Shown: one piece after another, positions 1 through 12,600 of the stretch
Layout: each line of letters begins with the position of its first letter
How positions within the stretch are numbered: the stretch's first letter is position 1
Source of the DNA: Siphonodentalium dalli
Taxonomy: Eukaryota; Mollusca; Scaphopoda; Gadilida; Siphonodentaliidae
DNA length: 64,000 nt
Reading direction: 5' to 3'
Assembly (NCBI GenBank): GCA_032622095.1
Contig: CP136062.1
Coordinates: 151,152,875-151,216,874 of the forward strand
Notes under the pieces: generated by a model
What the model saw: only the letters and a program-made list of their open reading frames with translations
Told to the model about the DNA's origin: nothing
The model's database searches: none
Made by a program: the position numbers and the translations under genes

Positions 1-335
1 CCTGAAATTTAAATAGTATTTATACCGCAAGGGTATGCACTTCAGTTTCTGCGTTATATGTAACATTCGATAATTAATCACCATGCCGAGTCTCCACTCT
101 GTGGAGAAACATTACTTCGTATGTTGCATGTCCGAAAGTTACTTGAAGTTGACAGCCATTTTGACAGCCATTTCATGACCGCGATTGTATTATTTTCTGT
201 CCGTGTCACTCTATTCGCCCCCGTACTCTAATTTCACACAAATTGGCTTAGTTATAGAGGAGAGATTCATGGCATGATATGAGGAGGAGGTAACTATCAT
301 CGACGACAGTAATGTAGAATTATGTTTAATGTCCA
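1..335. other. 3' flank of the peroxidase gene
   Basis: Presumably 3' UTR. It contains a short remnant (about 262-280, agattcatggcatgat) of the hairpin MITE found at 721-1471. No polyadenylation signal was found on the minus strand here, so transcription probably continues past the edge. Confidence 0.4.
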
Positions 336-600
336 TCAGAAGCAAATAAGACCATATTGAAACTGTCGACAGTTGTGATTTTGGGGAGGCTGAGTCGGAC
401 AGCTCTGGAATTCCACATTAGATCCTGGACATGGGGTGTTACCGAAACAGAACCTCTGTCTAAAGCGACGTCCCTGATTACACCCAGCACTCCAATTGCT
501 CCATGTTGTCCAGAACGACTGGGTTTGCTGCTGAACGGGTTCATCTGTCCACCATTGCAGATCGAGTCCAGGAATTGATCGACATGACTTCCGGTCATTG
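336..600 (-). CDS. Peroxidase exon 11: end of domain, TSP1-like module, stop
   Basis: Codons 727-814 plus the stop (tga at 338-336). It first completes the peroxidase domain with SCRSIPGLDLQWW, like the C-x-x-L/I-P-x-L-x-L-x-x-W ending of vertebrate peroxidases. Then follows FWTTWSNWSAGCNQG, R-rich FRQRFC and CPGSNVEFQSC. The WxxWxxW ladder (Trp757, 760, 763), the Arg residues 771-776 and six Cys (767, 778, 784, 794, 804, 813) are the signature of a compact thrombospondin type-1 repeat. Acceptor tctatttatag at 601. No AATAAA is seen before the window edge. Confidence 0.88.
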
Positions 601-3600
601 CTATAAATAGAACAAGAATAATACTATTCAAGAAGCAGTGCAAGACTCAAAACTCACAGAGTATCTCTGGCAGTTCCCTTTCCCATATTTTTTGACATTT
701 TGTTGGCAGCTCTCCATATGGATCATGCCATGAATCTCTACTCTGGCTAACGCCTGTAGAGATCATATTCCACCAGTACAAAACCTGGGAACTTTTTGAA
801 GTTTTGACAGAGAACCTTATAAAGTCGAAAAAATAACGCGGGGAATATATTTATTACTTATTATCTGTTCCTTAACCCTTTGAGTGCCAGGTCCGATTTT
901 TGTATCAACCTATATACCCTGTGCCAATGCATTCTCTTATATATGCGAGTCGACCATAGGTCGCCTCGCATATATAAGAGAATGTATTGGCCTAACAATT
1001 ATTATTATTTTTTTACAATTTTTTACAATTTTAATATATTTTAATATATTCTTTAACAGACTTATTGTGTAGGTTTAGGGCCGATAATATCGGCCCCTGG
1101 CACTCAAAGGGTTAATAATGTAATTCACTGTAGGTGAATGTCCCAACTCCAAATTGCACGATGTAAGTGAATTTGTGAGCGCTTTTGCTTTGCGTCGCTT
1201 ACAATTATATAATTTTTCCTGGGTAATTAATTCAACGTTTTTTGCTATATCGGCTCACAAAAGTCAAAGAAAAACATGCAATTTGGAGTTGGAACATTCA
1301 CCTTTAGTTATGTACATTATTTAGGAACAGATAATAAGTAACAGAAATATTCCCAGCGTTATTATTTCGACTTTATAAGGTTCTCTGTCAAAACTTCAAA
1401 AAGTTCCAAGGTTTTGTACCGGTGGAATACGATCTCTACGGGCGTTAGCCAGAGTAGAGATTCATGGCATGTTCTACTTTCACCCAGCAGCGAATCATTG
1501 AAATTAAAACCTACCATGCACAGGGGTGTGTCGTTAAAACGAGTAAAATAAAAATAAAAATATATATATAAGTTTAAAACAAGCGCGCCACTTTAATAAA
1601 TGTATCGCTATACATATATAGCAATGCATTTTGTAAAGTGGCGCGCTCAATTTTAAACTTCTATATGTTTAAAATTTATATTTTACTCGTTTTAGCGACA
1701 TGCGCCTGTGATACCTATATGACCGTAACTTGTAAGGCGTATTTGTGGTGTGTATATATACATCACCCACTCTCCACCGGGTAGGGTTTGTAACGCATGG
1801 AACTTTCCACACATATTCACTAATGGGAGGAGCTTACGGTTGCTATGAGACAAGGCGTCCATAGAAACAGTTTAAATTGTTATAATACACCGGAAATATA
1901 ACAAGTGTAACGAAAAATGAAAAACAATATTATAAACATGGATGAATTTCCAACATCATGGCGTAAATAACCATTTCAGTACATTATGATTTGAGAACAA
2001 AAAAGTTTTTTGAATGTAAAATGTATAGGCAATTTAACACTAACTGTATGCGTGGATATCAAAATTATGATAAACAAAGAATTGTCATTGCAGCAAGCGA
2101 CCGACTCAGTCACTGATTGGTAGAAAATATCTGTTAATAATTATATATTTGATTGACAGCTGTGGAAAAGTCCATCGTGAATAAGGTTTCTTGACCAATG
2201 GAAACGCCGCCAGCCGCGTGAAATTTGTCGTTGAGAGGCAGACCGGAATCTCTCAGTGGTACGTTGCTCACTAAAGCAACATCCGCGCTCGCCGTTGCTC
2301 AACTTCCGTAATCTAACACCAAATTGTTCACACCGAGCTCCATCCTTATATTTGCGGAGAACTAAACGATCGTCCCTTAATGTAAGTTAACCATTTCTAT
2401 GCATGGATTCTCCCACCCAATCAGTTAACAAGTGTACATCGGAATGGTCTATTGTTGATTTGCAGGGGAGTACAGATATAATATAAGCAAACGACAGAGA
2501 AATATAAGTGCAGAAGGAGTACTACTTATTGTGTGAACTGTTCAGATAAAAAGTTCACCAGAACGACATATGGACGTTTGTTGAACTTATTATCTGAATA
2601 TTTCCTACGGGAACTACTCGTCAATGAAGCTTTAGTATAGAAAGGTTTAACAAACCAGATTTGTAGTTGCTCTAGAGTAAATACTGTTACATTTTGTTGT
2701 TCTCAGTTAATTAACCCTTTCATGCCGGGAGATGCACTGTTGCAGCATTAAGTATCATGTGCCAGTGTATTCTCTTATATACGCGAGTCTCACATATATG
2801 CCTCGCACATATATAAGAGAATGCTAGATTACACGGTCAAGGTAGACATTGTTAGGCAATGTAATCTCTTTTATATGCGAGGCTCCTCGGGTTTAGAGAA
2901 AAATTTCAGGAAGCTCCAGTCATGGAATTAATTGATCTCGCAAGGAGTAGGCTGGGTTACTCACCCACTTCCAGGAGCCCGGAATCCAAAAGGCTGCATT
3001 CCTTGTATGTTGGTCGTATCGCAGAAAACACGAGCCAGTGTCATTTTCTTTATCTCTGCTAATTGTTCTGAATATGAAAAGCAGAATAATTTTATGGTTG
3101 GTGTTTGTATGGAATGCTTACTAAGTTTGCATACATATATATAGAAGGCATTTTAAATAGTGTCTCTCCATCGTATGATACTCGCATGCACAAGTAGTCA
3201 GCAACAGCGCGATTTGACCTTGAATTGACTATTTTTAAAGTCAAGGTCAGGTCGGGGTCAGGATTTGACCCGTCCAAAACACTCCCCGGAGAAAAGTACA
3301 CCTAGGTATAAAATTTCGTCGAAATCCGTACGTTTTACCCGATTTGACCTTGAATTGACTATTTTGAAGGTCAAGGTCAGGTGGGGGTCACGATTTAACC
3401 CGTCCAAAACACTCTCCGGACAAAAGTACCCATGAGTATCAAATTTCGTCGAAATCCATCCTTGATTACCACACGACCGCATGCTTTCCAAAGTATGTGG
3501 TAATTATCAATATCAGCACATGTGCTAATCTGTGTCGGACTATTTTATTGAGGATACCGCATTCGGGGTAACACTACAGCTTTTAAAGCGACCCATTCCC

Positions 3601-6600
3601 AGCTTTTACATCGACCTAATCCCGCATAACACCAGCGGATATTATATTTTCAAGCACAGTATACACCGGTGGCGTTAACAACACATTATTACACACATAG
3701 CTCTGTCCAAATCACAAAAGTAATTAAAATGACTTTGACAGTATTCGTTATGGTATCAACTGGATCATGCCACGAATCTCTACTCTGCAGGCTCCGCCCG
3801 TAGATACCATATTCCACCATGCAGTACACAACATGAGAACGTGTTGGTGTTGCGACAGGGTAGTGTATAACATTGAACTATATATCTCTAACATGTAATA
3901 TATATCTACCTGTTCCTTAACAATATAGTAGAATGTACGTATTTCACAGTATAAGCCAAGGTCCCAACTCGATATTTGACAATTTAAGTGATTTTGTGAG
4001 CAATTTTGCTTTGTGTGGCTTAGAATCAAGGAATTTATCCCGTGTAATTAATTCAATGTTTATTGCGATATCACCTCACAAAACTCACAAAAAGCATGCA
4101 ATCTCGAGCCGGGACCATCCCTAAGTAGATTATTATGGAACAAGTATGAACGAAGAAATATATTCCCTGCCTTGTTTGTTCACTGTTATAAAGTTCCATG
4201 TCAGAGGGTGTCAGAACATCAAACCGTTCCCATGTTTTGTACTGCATGGTGGAATATGATCTATACAGGCGAAGCTAGAGTAGAGATTCATGTCATGATC
4301 TAGGTGTCAACCAGATGGTAATAGAAATGGCTATAAACTTGCAAATTGTAATTTGCAATTTGTAATTATACACAAACCTTTAGAAAAAGCTACTTTCTTA
4401 TCGCTCGTCTCGTACCAGAATCTATCACCTCGCTTCAGGAAGCTGAACTGTCGAACAAGGATGCAGGCGAAAGTTGGTCCGATGATTCCACCTGAAACAG
4501 GACGCTCCGAAACTCCACCAGCGAACAAGTCAATGTCGTCAGGATGCCTGCGATATTGGTGCAAAGTGAGTACAAAAAAAATCCCGAATGGAAGAGAGTG
4601 ACCCGAACGCCACATACCACCATTTCTCTTTATTGAAGGTAAGCAACTGGCAAACTTGCCAAGATACATTCATATTTAATGTACTATCGCATATTACACA
4701 AAATATGCAGTCAACATGATCAATAGCTTGGTTTTGCCATCATGCAGCATTGAGAATAATATTGAACATCTTGATCGACACGAACCACTTATACTCAACA
4801 ACATATTCCATGACAAACATCCTGCTATTCATATCCACTGATGGCTCTTGGTGTTTTATTTTTTCAATTCTACCAAAAATAAGGATTGTAATATACTCTC
4901 CCTATATAGCCTGCAACCCCGTTGGATTTTCTTGCCTTAGAGCAGACTCTATATAATTTGTGTACTTTGGGTCTAGGGCTTCAAAAAAAAATTTGGATAG
5001 ACTTCGTCAAATGGAGCTCTCGACTCCATGGCAACCGTTTTCAAAACGGCTACCAAAATGTATTATTTTCACATCAGAAAGTCGATAAATTGTGCTTCCA
5101 GTCTAAACTTTACTCTTAAAAGAAGGTCTATCCCTTCATAATAAGTTTGTGTACTTGCATGGGGCGATAATCCCTGTAATACTTTCGCTCGTTCCTTGGT
5201 GATATCATTTAGAAATTCGATTATAACCTGCTTGTTTTGGGACTTTATATGTCCAGTAAATGTGCTGTTTGTTATATACTCACGCGTATGCTGCAGTTAA
5301 TCTCTGTGCAGCGTCGAACGTGTGATCTGGGAAATTGCCGGGCGTTGCCCTTTGTAAACCACACATTTGGCGCCAATCGTTGTATGGAGGAAGGCCGTGA
5401 TCACGACCTCTCTGAATGTTCAACGCGGCAAGGTCGAGGGCATTTCCATTAGCATCTTCAAATAGATGATCCGTCAACTGATTGGTTATATATCGGTCAC
5501 ATGACTGTGGCGGGTCACTTATAAGTCCTCGAATAAGCATATTAATACCGTCGCCATTATTTTCCAAAGTCGGCATTGTATTGGCATACATATCCTGTAG
5601 CCTCATTCCAGCTGAAAATTGGGCTACGTAACCTTGACCTAAGCGATTGAAAGTCGGCTGCACGAGAGAATGGCCGAATCTAAATGCAGCAGTTGAGAAT
5701 CCGTTCCTGATACTTGGATCGACGTTAGCGTCATAAGAATTTTGAAATCCATTTCTCGTTTGTAGATTAAACCTCTGCATTAAGTTTTGTCCGAGTATAA
5801 CTGGCAGCCATTCATTATATGTTATGTGTTGAAGTAAGGCTATGATGATTTTCCTCGATTCTTGGAATACTTTTTCGTCGTCCCACGATGGGTTCCTCTG
5901 TCCGAGCGCTCTGGCGATGTTGTTGTGTTCCCTCATCCAGACCGTATGCAAACTAGCAAGACTCGACTGCTCATTAACTCTGTCATCACCTGAATCGATC
6001 AGTGCTCTAATATTAATAGATAGTCATACCATGCAGAAGTACATATATATATGCATGTAGGGTGACATTAGGTATAAGATACACTCATGTATGAATAAGG
6101 TGGTAGAACCCCTACCCCTATGCATACCGGTTACCAGAGAGGGGTACATCTTGCTGAGGAAATATGGAATACAAGACACGTGTGTTACAATGTATATACA
6201 ATGTACTTGCTTACCCGCACCTTATGTGCAGTAAGGACCAAAATCTTCAACACACGATGAGAAACTGCCTAAAGTTCATAAAAATTTCAATGAGGCATTA
6301 AAATTAGTACTTTGTGCTATAAAAACTGCGTACCAGCCGTTTTGTCGAATTTCGAAAACCTGTTAAATTGGTTATGGATCACTGTGCAACTTGAAATCCC
6401 CACATACATCACATTGTCCATTTTGAACTGTGACCTGAATGAAACCGCAGGTGAAAATGACAAATGCTAGCAAGAGTGTGGAGAACCACCGATACATCAA
6501 CGTTCGATATAACACACACTCTACCAACTGATTTGTTTGAGAAGTACAGTAATTGTCCGAAATATCTTATTCCCATATAAGTGGGAGGACAAGGTTTCGT

Positions 6601-9600
6601 GAAATGTTCCTGTAGTCGCCCGAACAAGTGTAAGACGAGAAGATGTAAATGTTTCAAGGCGAGACTACTCTGTAATAGCCGGTGCCACAACAGTTTGAGC
6701 TGCTCGAACAAATGAGACTCTTGTGTGTTGATAATCATAATTGTGACTCTAATCATCTGAAACTATTTCAATGTATATTTTTATGTTTGTATTACATTTA
6801 TGATTTATTATTATGAATAAAAAATAAAAAATAAAATCAAGTCCTAATTTTATGTTCACAACCAACAAAAGTATTCAGTCATTTCACATTCAGTCATTTC
6901 ATGAAATGACTGACCACTAATTTTAGTCATTTCAGACCCCCACAGTCATTTCATTTTAGTCATTTCATGAAATGACTGGTTTCACAATCTGACTGTAACA
7001 TATACACCGTTAACAAATATCCGTAAATCACATTGCTGTAAAAATACGGAATATCCGTAAAATTGTTTTTACACATTTTCTATAAAAAATATGACATTCC
7101 GTATTTTTATAGAGAATATGATGGCAGGCAGTAAAATTGCCAGCACATTGTGCCGTAAAATTACAGATATTATTTAATGTGAAATTGATCTAAATTAACG
7201 AAACTATGATAAGGTAATCTACAGGTATGTTTCCTAGTCAGCTATATAGGAACACTTCATGTTTATGAAAGCATCCCAAATTGATATGAATTTTCTTCAA
7301 TGGTAAACTATAGTTATTATAGCGTGTTTCTAACTCACCGTATCATACATTAAGTTAATTCTACGCAGTTTATTTAGTAAGATAGTTACCAGCCTTGAAA
7401 CAGTAATCGCCCCTCCCGGATGGCAAGCAAGTAGGTTCAGAATCTTCTGGCAGAAAGTCTCCTCTTGACCGTAGAGTACCTATATCAGATAAATATATAA
7501 GAATAAATACACATGCATGTTTAGGCCATACTTATAGCTACTCGAGTGTGTTAATGGATTTGTTGATATGGCACGAGTGCCAACGCGGATGGATAAAACT
7601 CGAGGCTGTGTCATTCCGCGACGGGACAAATGTCGTATTGACAAACCCATTAAGACACATGCCGTTCTGTGTTTATAACACACCACCCGTCCTAGAATCC
7701 GTGAACAGATATTAACTACAGAGTTATAAGGTTTATTCAGTCACATTCATGGCTAGCTTTGCTTTTCTATAGAAAACCGAGACCGGTAACCAGTCGGTGA
7801 GAAAGGGAGTTTTCAAACCTTTTTTGAATGAAAATTACAACGTTTTGTCTCTACCGTAAGAACTTTATTTTAAACAGAAAATGTTCACACTTAATCCTCC
7901 TCATTATGGAAGGGTTATTTATTCTAACGATTCTTGAAATATTTCCATGCTTGAAATTAACACACATACCAAATCCGCAATGACCCTGCAGAGCATATAC
8001 ATTTCTTCAGCTTTAATTTAGATATATATATATAATTATGTTTGAAACTCGAGCCATAGTCGACAGCGACTTTTATGAATAATTGTTATCAGAACCGTGT
8101 TTACCTCGTTGCCCCCGTAGGTTCCCCTGAGCCTCAGTTGTCTCTCCGTAGATCTGTGATCCATCTATAAAAGCAGTGATTTGGTTCAGCTGTTCTCTCG
8201 ATCCTGAAATTTGAGAGAATATTTTTGGGTGGCAGAATATGATTACATGTGGATAATTTGGTTATGTTTATTTATAATTCACCTCCATTAATGAAGATAT
8301 ACATTAAATTAAATAAGTGTATCACATGCTAATGAACGTGCGAGACCAATGTTTCGTACACGAAGAATGCTGTAGACAACATTATGAACAATAGAAAATT
8401 GGCAAGAGAAAAGAAGAGAAGTGGACGTAGGGAAAGATTAATTTTATATAAGATCTACAAGAATGTCCGACAGGGACGTTATAAGGAGAAACAATTAATA
8501 TATCACACGCGAATGGCAATGATACGGTGCTTACAGCATACAGTTTCTTAGTTTTATAGCACTATTTATATTACTTGATCCTACCCTTATTCCATTCATT
8601 AAACACATTTTATAAATTGTGATATGAGACGTTCGTTTAATACCAGGAAAATATGTAGTGCCTGCAGGTGACCTTTGACTTCCGGTTTGTCGCCTGTTTA
8701 CATTTCGTACGATAAGTCTCAAAGTACTATGGCTTCCAATATTTTTCCAACAAACTCTAATGCATGACTATTTCAGTTTGAAAAGTTTTTTAATTAAGTA
8801 TACGCTATTATATTCGCCAAAGAGTCTATATCTATCTGGGACTATTTCATTACGCGGGCAAACAATGCATAGTTACATGAAACGTGATCGCATGCCTTAT
8901 AGAAGCCGATGTTAGTTTCACGTTCCATTTGTTGAGTTAAGTATGTTTTAATGGTGGTTTTGGTTCATGTAATAAATAGAATCTACAACTCGTCCGTCCC
9001 CAGTTCATATCGGAATTTACAAAACTCGTCCAGGAAATTAGGTCTGGAACTCGCCAAAGGTTCGGTCCAGACCTAATTTTCTGGACTCGTTTTGTAAATT
9101 GCGCTATAAACTGGGGACTCGTTGTAGATTCTCTATATCTCACATGCATGGCATGACAGAATAATGATCGCACTATTATATAGTTAACCCTATCTATACT
9201 AAACACTCGTTGATGAGTAGTTATCCCTTAGGAAATGTCCAAATAGTAAGTTCAACAAACAACCATAGGTCGATTGGTGAACTCATATTATCTTTTCGTT
9301 TGTCGGTCGTCTGCTTGTATTACATGAACATCCCTCCAAATGAATAATGGACCATTCAAATGTATCATTTTATACCTGAATATGATAATTCATTCAGTTT
9401 AAAAATGGTTAAGGGACATGTCAGACGAAAAAGCATGTACATGTATCGTGCTGCGTGCAAGTGTTTATATTGTATATACGATACAACTGTGGTGTGCAAT
9501 ATATTAATGCATGAGTTTATACGATGAGTATATTGCATGGGTATAATGCATGGGTATATTGCATGAGTATATTGCATGCACGGTGCATGGGTATATCGGA

Positions 9601-12600
9601 TGAGTATATCGCATGGGTATATTGCATGCACGGTGCATGGGTATATTGCATGGGTATATTTCATGAGTATATTGCATGCATGGTGCATGGGTATATTGGA
9701 TGGGTATATTGCATGGGTATAATGCATGTGTATATCGCATGGGTATAATGCATGGGTATATTGCATGAGTATATTCCATGCATGGTGCATGGGTATATCG
9801 CATGGGTATATTACATGGGTATATTGCATGGTATCTTGCATGGTATATCGCATGGATATATCGCATGTGTATATTGCATGGGTATATTGCATGGTGCATG
9901 GGTATAGTGCATGGGTATATTGCATGGGTATTTGAGAATGTTCGCCCTCAGCGTTAATGCAAATTTCTTCTAAGGTATGGTGCAGATAAACGTCTTTATT
10001 TTTCATTGGCGAGGATTTAAGTGGGAACTGTAATCACGATGCATATACATGTAGTTGAAAAACAATACACGGAAGTGTTCGAATTAGCATTTGGGACAAA
10101 ACAAACTCACAGTAACCCATTCTATACTAAAGCATCATTGACGAGTACCGTATAGTTGTTCCATAGGAAATGTTCAAAATAATAAGTTCAACAAGACGAT
10201 CGTTTGTTAAACTTATTATCTAGACATTTCTCTCAATAAATATGAATCCTTCAGTACTTCTAGTTATCTGTCGTCTGCTTATCTTACTTGTTCATCACTG
10301 CAAATCAATAATAGACCATTCCGATGAACACCTATTAACTGACGGAGTATCAATTTAGTATAGAAAGGGTTAACGGCACTTACAAACTCACCGAAACGGC
10401 AGTCCCTGTTGACTGCTGGTAGTGACCTCACGAAATTCATACATTGCCTCCTTGGAAACCGATGGTCACCCACAGGTATTTCGATTGGAAAGCACTCGTC
10501 TCTGAAACGAGCAACTTATTTCTTAAAAAAGATTTGGAAGATTTCTTAAAGGCCTACTTAATTTTCGAGTCGCTGATTATTTATTTTTATAGTGCCTTGA
10601 TATACGGTTTTAATAACAATCTATGCCATAAAATATGATTAAAATACTATTATGCATCACCATTTGAAACGTCTGTGTCTCAGTAGGTGCCCGTAGAGAA
10701 ATAGAAAAAAGCTGAAATCATAAAAAGAGACCCCCAATTATGGCTGCTACAGAATTCAAACTAAATATGTACTTTCGATGGAAGGGGAATAACTCTATCT
10801 TTAAAATATAGAGTTATTCTCCCTCCATTGAAAATAATACACTTCGAACAACAAAACCAGATGAAACTTTAGCACAAAAACAAATAGGTAACTCAACAAA
10901 AACAACATGTTCACAGTTTATTACACGGATAATTTGATAATACAATGTTTTGGAGCTTCCTCTTGCAAATGGTATATAATATGGCATATATTTTATATAT
11001 GTGATCAGGGGGTTCGAACCTTAAGTGGGCCTTTAACTCGAAAATGAGATCGACTCTATAAACTCATTCGTGCGTGTCGTTGATGCAGACTTTCAAGAGA
11101 AGTTCCGATTTTTTCGTGGGTTAGAAAGGTTTAACCCATACATGACTAATAAATAGCTTCCTCAAATTTTATGAAAACCCTGTGCCAATGAATTATCTTA
11201 TATATGCGAGTCTATATAAGAGAATAAATTGACCTATAACAAGATTTACCTTCACCGGGTAAGCCAGTACAACCTCTTACACAATCTCTTAAAGATATAT
11301 ATATGTCTTTGGGTGGTTGGGGTCTATTGTGCCAGGGACCTGTGATCTCTTATATATGCGATGCTCCCTATATATGTGAGACTCGAATATGTGCGAGAAT
11401 GCACTGGCACAGGATTTTTGATGTTGCACAAGCGCAACTCCCGTACTGAAAGGTTTAAATACCGTCTACACTGTAAAAACAAGTGTTTAGGTTTGTGACA
11501 TATTATATAAGCACCATTCTGTTACAGTTTAATTACGCGTACCGACGTTTAAATCCTAAACACAAGTATTAAGGATAAAGCCAACGTTTAGGTTACAAAC
11601 ACATCGACATGTTTAGGAAAATTAGTTTATCTCATATATATTTTGAAGACCTCTGTCTGTCTGTTTGTCTGTCTGTTTGTTTGTCTGTCATTAATACAAA
11701 TCTACGATTCTCGACCGATCGGGACGAAACTTGGTACGTGTGTGTAGTTTGACCAGGCGGTGGACGTTGTCGTATTGGCGAGCCCGTGCGGCGCCCGCTT
11801 CGCGCATGCGCAGACGAGATCTCAGAAACGGGTGGAGCTATCGACTTGAAATTTGCTATGTGAATGTATCTTGCCCCGGATACGAATTTTATCGGGTCGC
11901 CGAGCCCGTGCGACGCCAGTTTCGCACATGCGCAGACCAGATCTCGGAAACGGGTGGAGTTATCGACTTGAAATTTGGTATGTGAATGCATCTTGCCCCG
12001 GATACGAATTTTATCGGGTCGCCGAGCCAGTGCGACGCCAGCTTCGCGCATGCGCAGACCAGATCTCGGAAACGGGTGGAGCAATCGACTTGAAATTTGG
12101 TATGTGAATGTATCTTGCCCCGGATACGAATTTTATCGGGTCGCAGAGACCGTGCGACGCCAGCTTCGCGCATGCGCAGACCAGATCTCGGAAACGGGTG
12201 GAGCTATCGACTTGAAATTTGGTTTTTGAATAGCCCGGACAACGTCGGGCTCATCGGCTAGTAACTTATATTTCTATTAATACACAATGCAGTTTTAAAA
12301 AAAACATGTCAATGCTATCCATAACCACATACGCTTTAAATCGTAATAAAAGGGCTATGCCTTGAAGTTGACTACACATCCTATAGTTGAATAAGACATG
12401 TTGAATAATTCATGAGAGGCAGGGACGTTGTACAAACACGAGACGCATTCCGCTCGAGTGTTTTACAAAATAGTCCCTGACTCGAATGAAGTTTGTTATG
12501 CACGTCGTCAGTTCATTCAGTGATTATTCTGTTTATTATATTCTGCTATAAACAAATGGTTTACAGAAATCCGAATAAAACGTAGCGCGTATGAATACAT

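Larger units (their letters stand above)
601..2964. other. Peroxidase intron 10, repeat-filled
   Basis: Holds the nested MITE pair at 721-1471, a hairpin at 1545-1705 whose arms share GCGCGCCACTTT, and a partial CTCTTATATATGCGAG-type element at 2711-2905. A hairpin-type repeat fragment at about 2515-2650 contains gttcaacaaacgt-like words in both orientations. I see nothing coding in 1705-2515. Confidence 0.5.

Noticed and set aside
326-643. Open frame of about 105 codons over the last peroxidase exon
   Set aside because: It is the wrong frame: the peroxidase and TSP1 motifs are in another minus-strand frame that ends at 336.
9365-10006. Long open frames on both strands (minus up to about 213 codons, repeats of IPMRYTHA type)
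   Set aside because: They follow the GCATGGGTATATT minisatellite; both strands are open because the unit lacks stops.
11632-12229. Arg-rich open frames on both strands near 11.7-12.2 kb
   Set aside because: They come from the 122-bp repeat within the Helitron.
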